Source of the DNA: Candidatus Thorarchaeota archaeon
Lineage (GTDB): Archaea > Asgardarchaeota > Thorarchaeia > Thorarchaeales > Thorarchaeaceae
Assembly (NCBI GenBank): GCA_019894665.1
Contig: JAGXOC010000008.1
Coordinates: forward strand, 1-49,196
DNA length: 49,196 bases
Direction: 5' to 3'
The notes beneath the pieces are model-generated. The model was not told the DNA's origin and searched no databases. It was given only the letters and a program-made list of their open reading frames with translations. This document shows positions 43,121-49,196 of this stretch, one piece after another; within the stretch, counting starts at the first letter, position 1, and every line of letters starts with the position of its first letter. The position numbers were made by a program, and so were the translations under genes.

Positions 43121-44182
43121 TTAAGACCTGCGCTTAACTACGATTATCAAACCAACTACAGCAATAGCGAGTCCAACAGAAATTGGTAAGATGTTGTCTG
43201 CTAGAACCTGTACGATTGGTAGTGGACTTCCAACAAGTAGTAGGTTCTCAAAACCAATCTTGGGGTCGTGAATTATCTCACTACCCTGAGGATAGTTGAG
43301 ATAGATCTCTTGCTCGGTGGATGTGACCTCATGAATGCTGGAGTTGACCGCATGTGTGACTCCATCAATCTCAGCAGACTCCTTCCATGAGAAGAACCCG
43401 TTGAGGTCAGTCATAAGAACGTCAATCGCTGCTTCATCAACTGCTCGACCATCCTCTTCATCCTCTGTCTCACCATCAAATGAAGTCTCCATTTCAGAGC
43501 CGAGCTCAACCTTCAGCGCAAGCAGAGAATCCACATCAGTGAAGTTGAAGTCCCAGATCATGACATCAATCTTCACCTGAGTAGGAGCAATAACACTACC
43601 GTTTACCTCGGTGAAGTCTCCAACTGCATAGACCCTAGCACCAAACACACCATCAGTGGTCAGAACATCAATGATATGTACTGGACCCGCTGCTGTGTTT
43701 TCAAGAGTGTAGACTATAGGCTCAAAGGTGTCAAGTTCTAGTGTCTGAATGTCAGTATCGATGGAGTCATCGTAGACACCATTGCTATTAACATCGAGAT
43801 ACTCGATAAGCTCTCTAAACTGCACCTCGAACTCACGTTCGGTTTCGTTAGTAGCTGTTTCTGTCTCGAATCCGACCTTGAACTCAACACCATTAGGACC
43901 AACCTCCACTTCAATTTTAAAGGAGTCTTCAACTCCTCCAGTTTCAAGTTGAGACTTGATCTCCACATACGTAGATGTTGCGTCGATTGTTACTTCACGG
44001 TCATTAGAATCATCGTCTGCACCACTTGTACTCGTGGTTTCAGTCTCGTCTTCTGTGGTGGTATCCTCCTCAGTGGTCTCATCCTCAGTTGTGGTCGTTG
44101 CGTTGACGTTAACCAAAGATGACACCAGTAAGAAGAGAAACATTCCAAGAAGTGCTTTGTTAAGAGTAGCGTGCTTCATCAT
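43121..44182 (-). CDS. Acidic secreted surface protein with C-terminal anchor
   Basis: Start moved to ATG 44182 (MMKHATLNKALLGMFLFLLV), since the first 39 codons of the track are non-coding upstream sequence. Signal peptide, then a Thr/Glu-rich low-complexity linker (TTTTEDETTEEDTTTEDE), then a globular beta-rich domain with an EF-hand/dockerin-like loop (DVNSNGVYDDSIDTD), and a final span (ILPISVGLAIAVVGLIIVVK) ending RRS. It is outside the cell, probably Ca-binding (inferred) and very acidic. A clear promoter and terminator flank it, suggesting a well-expressed surface or S-layer-like protein. Confidence 0.85.
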   Translation of the reverse strand: MMKHATLNKALLGMFLFLLVSSLVNVNATTTTEDETTEEDTTTEDETETTSTSGADDDSNDREVTIDATSTYVEIKSQLETGGVEDSFKIEVEVGPNGVEFKVGFETETATNETEREFEVQFRELIEYLDVNSNGVYDDSIDTDIQTLELDTFEPIVYTLENTAAGPVHIIDVLTTDGVFGARVYAVGDFTEVNGSVIAPTQVKIDVMIWDFNFTDVDSLLALKVELGSEMETSFDGETEDEEDGRAVDEAAIDVLMTDLNGFFSWKESAEIDGVTHAVNSSIHEVTSTEQEIYLNYPQGSEIIHDPKIGFENLLLVGSPLPIVQVLADNILPISVGLAIAVVGLIIVVKRRS

Positions 44183-44210
44183 TGAATCACTGAAACGACG
44201 TTCTCTAGTT

Positions 44211-44220
44211 AGTATATAAC
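44211..44220 (-). promoter_or_regulatory. TATA box of surface-protein gene
   Basis: On the reverse strand GTTATATACT lies about 29-38 bp upstream of the ATG at 44182, with purine-rich sequence further upstream. This is the archaeal core-promoter spacing for a nearly leaderless mRNA. Confidence 0.6.
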
Positions 44221-44344
44221 GTATGTTAAGTAAATTATCAAAATTGGAAAATAAAAGCCTCTCATAGCACTCTTTTTCTAAATAGAAGGTTCTTAACACT
44301 TCAAAATCGTTCGATAGGCATGGTGATTGTCAATCAACCGTCAT

Positions 44345-45109
44345 TTATTTCGCAGTGAAGCCTCCATCAACAACGATTGTAGCTCCTGTGACAAAGGTGG
44401 ATTCTTCTGATGCAAGGAACAATGCAGTCTGGGCAACCTCGTCAGGATAACCGAATCTACCCAATGGATAATTCTTCAATCTTCTAGCCCGCACATCAGA
44501 AGGATTTCCTTGTTCCTCAATCACCCTCTCCAGCATCGGGGTCTCAATGGCTCCTGGACAAATGCAGTTGACTCTAATGTTGTGTTGACCAAAATCAGTA
44601 GCAAGAGCTTTTGTCAGGGCAATTATCCCACCTTTTGCAGCAGAGTAGGCAGGTGAGAAGGAGCCTACAAGACCTGCTACTGATGAGTTGTTTATGATCA
44701 CACCTTTACCCTTCTCCTTCATCTGTTGAACAGCATATTTACAGCAGAAGAATACAGACTTCAGGTTCACGTTGACATTCCGGTCCCAATCCTCTTCTGT
44801 GGTTTCTAAGAGACCTTTGGCGACTTCTATGCCTGCATTGTTGAACAGAATATCAACACCCCCTAGTTCGCTTGTGGCTTCGAAGAGCGCTTTAATGTCT
44901 GGTTCGTATGACACATCGGTCTTGACAAATGTCATACTTCCTCCAAACGCCTGAATCTTCTCCGCAATAGACTTGCCACCTTCTTCATCGATATCGGCAC
45001 CAACAATTCGCGCACCCTCCTTTGCAAAGAGATTCGCTGTTGCTCTACCGATGCCAGCAGCTACTCCAGTAATTAGGACAACTTTCCCATCTAATCGTTT
45101 CAAGGTCAT
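44345..45109 (-). CDS. Short-chain dehydrogenase/reductase
   Basis: Classical SDR: TGVAAGIGRA cofactor loop, NNAG (DILFNNAGIE), catalytic Ser (NNSSVAGLVGS), YSAAKGG (Tyr and Lys) and PGAIETPML. After the first strand, ADIDEEGG has an acidic residue that usually favours NAD(H). Length of 254 residues is standard. It overlaps the deacetylase gene by 4 bp, so they are translated together. The substrate is unknown; FabG-like or sugar/alcohol dehydrogenase activities are both common. Confidence 0.93.
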   Translation of the reverse strand: MTLKRLDGKVVLITGVAAGIGRATANLFAKEGARIVGADIDEEGGKSIAEKIQAFGGSMTFVKTDVSYEPDIKALFEATSELGGVDILFNNAGIEVAKGLLETTEEDWDRNVNVNLKSVFFCCKYAVQQMKEKGKGVIINNSSVAGLVGSFSPAYSAAKGGIIALTKALATDFGQHNIRVNCICPGAIETPMLERVIEEQGNPSDVRARRLKNYPLGRFGYPDEVAQTALFLASEESTFVTGATIVVDGGFTAK

Positions 45110-45933
45110 TCTTCTCCGTGTTGAAGCCAGTATTCTGCAACTTCCTTGGGTGTTGCAATCCAGACATCACCTTTTGATTTCATCAGCTGTATCAATCTAT
45201 CTAGCATCTTACTTCGGGATGGAACCCCCATTATCTGTGGATGCATCGTGAGCATGAAGTATAATCCTTCCTCATAAACTGCTTCAAACTCAGCTGACCA
45301 GATTTCAAAGACCTTTTCCTGACTGCTGATACCACTTTGATATGCAAGAGATGGAAACATGTTGAATCCAAAATGAACCCAATCATCCAACATCCAGCGT
45401 ATAGGTAACTCTACTATCCTCTTGCCTTCAACCTCTACAATGTAAGGGAGATCATCGTTCATCATCGTGCTATTGTACAAGAGACCGTGCTCAACCAAAA
45501 GCGAATATGTATGAGGGCTCATATCTGCTGCAGGTGCCCGATATCCTGCAGGTTTAACCCCTGATATTTTCGCGAGTGCATCGGATCCACGTTCGAGCTC
45601 TTCTTTCTCTTCCGAAAGTGTTGATCTGGCAGGGTTCGTGTGTGAATATCCGTGATGACCAAGTTCATGATCAGCACTATGAATTTCCTTGACTGAATCC
45701 GGGAATCTGTCAGCCACCTCACCGGGCACGAAGAAGCCAGCTCTAAGTTCGTGGCTCTTGAGGAGTTTAAGAATACGGGGTACAGCCGCTCGTGGAGCAT
45801 ACTCACCTATGGAAAGGACAACTGGGTTATCCCGCTCGATATTATTCCGTCGCATTATGTTACGCCATGATGTGTCTGCATCGAAATCAAACGTAAGGCA
45901 AACAACGCATCTTGCTCCATCTTTCCACTCCAT
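45106..45933 (-). CDS. Polysaccharide deacetylase-family protein
   Basis: NodB-homology fold of 275 residues. The metal-site motifs are CLTFDFDADTSWRN near the N-terminus, and HELGHHGYSHTNPA (HxxxH). Later AGYRAPAADMSPHTYSLL and MLTMHPQIMGVPSR fit the PuuE/PgdA branch of carbohydrate esterase family 4. There is no signal peptide, so it is cytosolic and may act on small molecules such as allantoin-like amides or sugars. First gene of the pair with the SDR. Confidence 0.9.
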   Translation of the reverse strand: MEWKDGARCVVCLTFDFDADTSWRNIMRRNNIERDNPVVLSIGEYAPRAAVPRILKLLKSHELRAGFFVPGEVADRFPDSVKEIHSADHELGHHGYSHTNPARSTLSEEKEELERGSDALAKISGVKPAGYRAPAADMSPHTYSLLVEHGLLYNSTMMNDDLPYIVEVEGKRIVELPIRWMLDDWVHFGFNMFPSLAYQSGISSQEKVFEIWSAEFEAVYEEGLYFMLTMHPQIMGVPSRSKMLDRLIQLMKSKGDVWIATPKEVAEYWLQHGEE

Positions 45934-45995
45934 TGTTCAATCGCCTACTACTTGTTTAGTCATCCACTAGGAAAAAAGGTTCCTACTGGAATAAA

Positions 45996-46530
45996 CTAGG
46001 ATTTTCTATCAATAACAACAGTGTCTCTAAAATCCGAATGTTCAACACTTGAATCAATGGAATCCCTATGAGATTCAGTCCCGTAATCTCCAATGAGCAC
46101 AGCTATTCCATCAAAAGCAGTGAGAGGACTCGCGGTTATGTCATTGACTCAATCATCTTTGACAAACCAGTTTGATTTACGACTAACACCATCAAATTTC
46201 CAAGATGCTATACATGCTTCTCGAAATGTAACAGTTTCAGACCCAAATACAAGTCTTTCAGGTCCTTCAACAACATCCCGTACAACTCGTCTAATCTTAG
46301 TGGAATCACTTTCTTTGAACATTCTTTTCGGAGGACCTGCAATATAGCGGCGGGATTTTGGGAAGTAGGATACTACTCCACAAGCTGTTAGAAGATAAGA
46401 TAAGGACTACAGCCCTACCAATCGACAGAGCAAACGGTGGATATGATGGTAAGATGCCATAACCGAATAGTATGTTGTAAATGACAATTACTGATAGACC
46501 TGCAATAACAAGTGCAACGGACCGTTTCAA
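45996..46530 (-). pseudogene. Frameshifted membrane-protein pseudogene with in-frame TGA
   Basis: The ORF at 46306-46530 starts well (MKRSVALVIAGLSVIVIYNI; then FALSIGRAVVLI) but its tail is nonsense. In another frame the reading resumes as YLLTACGVVSYFPKSRRYIA, then PPKRMFKESDSTKIRRVVRD and on to WFVKDD, where TGA (46149-46151) interrupts, and continues VNDITASPLTAFDGIAVLIG to a TAG at 45996. One frameshift within about 20 bp of 46395 plus one stop would restore a two-span protein with a C-terminal globular part. Family not recognised. It follows the permease gene at 46579 on the same strand. Confidence 0.7.
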
Positions 46531-46578
46531 CCCCTACGCGCCTTCGATTTATCCTTGGTATAGAGAGAGTATAATCCT

Positions 46579-47865
46579 TCACACCAAGGTGAAGAGAAAG
46601 GCTGCTAGAAATGAATACACTGTACTCACAACCAAATGTATCAAACCAAGTGGAAAAGCTATTTTGGTGAACTCAATGAAACTGATTGGTTTACCTTCAT
46701 CAGAGGCCAGACCCACCGCAACCATATTCGGGGCATCACCAAAAGGGATCATGTATCCACCAATGTTTGTTCCAACAATAAGGGCTAGTGGGACAACTGG
46801 ATTGATAGACCCTAAACTCTGACCTAGAGGAGCCAGCAAGGCAGCAATTGGAATATTATCAATTATTGAAAGGACAAGACCGGGGATCCAAATCAGGAAA
46901 CTGATTGCAAGAAATGCATTGTTACCAATCAGGCCTGTGACACCATTAACAAACTCACCTATGACATTCGCATGCTCAAGAGCAGCAACAATTCCAAAGA
47001 GACCTACTAGGAAGAAAATAGTGTCCCATGATAGATGACGGATGAGACCTTTTGCACGCTCGTGCGAGAATACCAACATTCCAGAAGCAACCATCATAGC
47101 TATGAGTGATGCTTCAACTCTTAGAGCACCAATTGTAAACCCAAGAATCAGAATTGACATTGCGATTATTGAGAGATAGAAGTCGTGCTTTGATTTAATC
47201 ATCACACTTGGTTTGATTAGGAAAAGTACGTTCCAATCAGAAGTATCTTCAGACTCCAACTTTTCTCCATAGTGTCGAAGAAGTAATGGTACGGTGATAG
47301 CAAATAGAAGGAGGGACAGTGGAAGCAATACAAGGAACATCAATCCAACTTCAATTTCCGCCCAAACGACAATAACGAGGTTTGGAACTGAACCTACCAA
47401 TGATGGAATCGATGCGAAATTAGCTACAATGACCTCTGATATCAGGAGCGGCCGAAAATCGATATCAAGTGTCTTGCAGACCTCAACGGTGAAAGCCCCC
47501 ATAACAAGCATGGTTGGAAGTGGATCAAGAAACAGAGAGATGACAAATACAAACCCCATGAATGTAATGAAGATACTACGAGGATTACCTCCTGTACGAC
47601 GAATTAGAACTAGCGCGATGTATTGGAACATCCCTGATGATGCTGCGATTGCTACCACAATCAGCATGGCCGTAACAAAGAGGACTGTATCCCATTGCAT
47701 CATAATAACAAATTCTCGGAACTCAAACCCGTAAGCAAGATAGAGAACTGCACCTGCTAGAGACATCCCAAATAGAGCTGCAGCAGTCTCATTGATTCGC
47801 TCGGATAGTATCACGACTAAGGTGACAATCAATATGAGAAGGATTACTCCACCTGCTAGGTCCAT
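46579..47865 (-). CDS. ArsB/NhaD-type ion or anion permease
   Basis: About 11-12 spans with the internal repeats of the ArsB/NhaD (ion transporter) superfamily: ASSGMFQYIALVLIRRTGGN, FLDPLPTMLVMGAFTVEVCK, ANFASIPSLVGSVPNLVIVV, then the second half WDTIFFLVGLFGIVAALEH, DNIPIAALLAP and VVPLALIVGTNIGGYMIPFG. The NIGG..PFGDAPN region resembles the substrate helix break of such carriers. Arsenite, Na+/H+ and dicarboxylate are all possible; the family cannot be split by eye. The start ATG is at 47865. Confidence 0.9.
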   Translation of the reverse strand: MDLAGGVILLILIVTLVVILSERINETAAALFGMSLAGAVLYLAYGFEFREFVIMMQWDTVLFVTAMLIVVAIAASSGMFQYIALVLIRRTGGNPRSIFITFMGFVFVISLFLDPLPTMLVMGAFTVEVCKTLDIDFRPLLISEVIVANFASIPSLVGSVPNLVIVVWAEIEVGLMFLVLLPLSLLLFAITVPLLLRHYGEKLESEDTSDWNVLFLIKPSVMIKSKHDFYLSIIAMSILILGFTIGALRVEASLIAMMVASGMLVFSHERAKGLIRHLSWDTIFFLVGLFGIVAALEHANVIGEFVNGVTGLIGNNAFLAISFLIWIPGLVLSIIDNIPIAALLAPLGQSLGSINPVVPLALIVGTNIGGYMIPFGDAPNMVAVGLASDEGKPISFIEFTKIAFPLGLIHLVVSTVYSFLAAFLFTLV

Positions 47866-47932
47866 CGTACATCATTCAGGACTGTTGCTGTATTAAACCT
47901 CTCGTGATTAGGTAAGTTAGAAAATATCTGGA

Positions 47933-48736
47933 CTACACAGGCAATAGAAATCTTCGAGTGCAGTTCAAACATGCTACTGTCCCATCTTCTGCTCTTGATG
48001 TGATTCGATATGCGTATGATCTTTGACAAAATGGACATTTCCAGGATTTGTGATTAGATGGCACACGCCCTATTTCAGATTTAGTCATTGAATCTTCAAA
48101 TTGAAGGGCAACGGACCTGAATACATACCCATAGAATATCGGAAGGACAACGAAATCAAGAAAGACTGAGAACACAATGCCGAAGCCCGTGAGTGGTATT
48201 AGCGCAAATCCCATTATTAGTAAAAAGAGGAACAACAAACCTCCTTGAATTAGTACACTCACCCAATGTGATTGGCATTTGATTCTCCAGATTGTATCAA
48301 CCAGTCTAAGATTGACACTTCCTATCATTAGAGCCAAAAGCGGAAATGATAAAATCAGTCCAATGAAACCACCCAGCACTGCTAGAACAATAACCATGAA
48401 GCCCCAGAGGAATGAAACCCCTATTCCAATCAATGAAAAGAAAAGTCCATGAACATAGAGCCATGGAAGTGATAATTCAAGTGCTCCACTTTCATAGGGC
48501 TCATATTTTGGTGGTGTATCCACCCATGGTTGTTCTTCAGCATTCATAAAATATCCACATTTTTGACACGATATCCTTCCTTTAGTGTCAACGTGTTTAT
48601 TATCATACAAATTTCGAGCATGACATTTAGGACAGCTTCGATAGAATTTGTTTTCTGGTAGTGACAGTTCCCCTTCCTCCCATCTTTTTTGATTTTTGCA
48701 ACAAGAACTGTAATGGGCTATCGACATAAAAATCAT
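47933..48736 (-). CDS. Membrane protein with two zinc ribbons
   Basis: Product of 267 residues with CPKCHARNLYDNKHVDTKGR...CQKCG near residues 35-60 and CPFCQRSYAYRITSRAEDGT...CLNC near the C-terminus, two CxxC pairs each. Between them lie four or five hydrophobic spans (WLYVHGLFFSLIGIGVSFLW and onward). Similar proteins with zinc ribbons flanking helices are frequent in Asgard archaea; function unknown. ATG 48736, or 48727 (MSIAHYSS). It is divergent from another zinc-ribbon membrane protein. Confidence 0.75.
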   Translation of the reverse strand: MIFMSIAHYSSCCKNQKRWEEGELSLPENKFYRSCPKCHARNLYDNKHVDTKGRISCQKCGYFMNAEEQPWVDTPPKYEPYESGALELSLPWLYVHGLFFSLIGIGVSFLWGFMVIVLAVLGGFIGLILSFPLLALMIGSVNLRLVDTIWRIKCQSHWVSVLIQGGLLFLFLLIMGFALIPLTGFGIVFSVFLDFVVLPIFYGYVFRSVALQFEDSMTKSEIGRVPSNHKSWKCPFCQRSYAYRITSRAEDGTVACLNCTRRFLLPV

Positions 48737-48820
48737 ATGAATAACTTCGATGCGTCACAGTGAAACCTATAACTTGATTCCTGAGAATAAATCCAAACAC
48801 AATATATTGGTGCACACACA

Positions 48821-49196
48821 ATGGCCTCAGGTAAACGGATTGCTACAATGATCATAGGCATGATTGTCATGGTTGGCGGCTTCTTTGGTGGATTCATGCA
48901 GTTCTTTTGGATAGACACGAGTAATGTGGGAACAATTCTGTTCTACGTTATGGTTGTCCCAATGGTGAGTTTTCTGGTTGGAGCTGGGATTATGATTTAT
49001 GGTATGAAGGACAGCATGACAATGAGAGGATTTGGTTTGTTCGGAATGATGGGAGCAGCCACACGTGAAGCACCCAAGGAAAAGACATTCATTCATGTGC
49101 CGCCTCAAAAATGCAATCAATGTAGAGCAAGTCTAAGCTCTGAAGATATTGAGTGGGTGGGTCCACTCTCAATCAAGTGCCCGTATTGTGGAGCTA
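48821..49196 (+). CDS. Two-span membrane protein with zinc ribbon, partial
   Basis: Not in the ORF track because it runs off the window end. From ATG 48821 the frame reads MASGKRIATMIIGMIVMVGG with two spans (MIIGMIVMVGGFFGGFMQFF; TILFYVMVVPMVSFLVGAGI), a short loop and then CNQCRASLSSEDIEWVGPLS and KCPYCG, a zinc ribbon with CxxC pairs. About 125 residues are visible. The C-terminus is missing. Divergent from the two-ribbon protein at 47933 with 84 bp between them. Confidence 0.75.
   Translation, partial: MASGKRIATMIIGMIVMVGGFFGGFMQFFWIDTSNVGTILFYVMVVPMVSFLVGAGIMIYGMKDSMTMRGFGLFGMMGAATREAPKEKTFIHVPPQKCNQCRASLSSEDIEWVGPLSIKCPYCGA

Noticed and set aside
11611-46151. TGA might be recoded, because two broken genes contain in-frame TGA
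   Set aside because: Intact genes here end at TGA (for example the genes ending at 1890, 29341 and 42103), and neither interrupted site has the Cys-like context expected for selenocysteine. Mutation or sequence error is simpler.

Overview
The window looks like a chromosomal segment of an archaeon, most probably an Asgard-type lineage (Thorarchaeota-like); this is inference from gene style, not from a marker gene. The pointers are TATA-like boxes close to starts, a Y-family polymerase ending in a PCNA-binding peptide, several secreted proteins with a signal peptide plus one C-terminal membrane anchor ending in basic residues, cytosolic IDLSPL-type leucine-rich repeat proteins, zinc-ribbon membrane proteins and many PAS histidine kinases without response regulators. 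Genes are dense, on both strands, in short operons, many with GTG or TTG starts. I see no rRNA, tRNA, CRISPR array, transposase or phage gene.

Layout. 1-2.5 kb: a PadR regulator with a small Cys/His-rich partner and palindromic operators shared with a divergent membrane protein, then a winged-helix regulator with its own palindrome. 2.6-6.3 kb: an anchored surface protein, two paralogous LRR proteins, a bacterial-PH-like membrane protein and a YbjN-like protein. 6.4-10.9 kb: an NfeD-like membrane protein carrying a long [DE]-x-[DE]-H repeat and a flotillin-like SPFH protein, separated by an oppositely oriented secreted propeller protein. 11-16 kb: tusA, a broken dsrE-like gene, a PAS kinase with a thioredoxin-like tail, and an ArsR/P1B-ATPase metal-efflux operon with a palindromic operator. 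16-18.4 kb: an ABC exporter whose ATPase has an extra SAP/Rho-N-like N-terminus. 18.5-25.7 kb: sfsA, a stand-alone phosphoacceptor-helix protein, dinB, a four-PAS kinase, a threonine dehydratase-like enzyme, a flavin split-barrel protein, an ACT protein and a nitroreductase.

25.7-36.2 kb: eutA without eutBC, a multi-pass membrane protein, an MscS channel, trmO, an AstE/aspartoacylase-type enzyme, a second thioredoxin-tailed PAS kinase that has lost its phosphoacceptor His, a SPL-family radical SAM protein, an MFS transporter and a DUF998-like protein. 36.2-49.2 kb: a membrane histidine kinase, a second ABC system, a split-barrel gene with foreign-looking codon use next to a gene remnant, an aldo/keto reductase with ferredoxin tail, a methyltransferase, an acidic anchored surface protein with promoter and terminator, an SDR plus polysaccharide deacetylase operon, a frameshifted membrane-protein pseudogene, an ArsB/NhaD-type permease and two zinc-ribbon membrane proteins, the last cut by the window edge.

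The strongest leads are the pair of kinase-like proteins fused to a CxxC thioredoxin-like domain (one apparently a pseudokinase), the stand-alone DHp protein, the metal-binding-looking NfeD/flotillin module and the orphan EutA.
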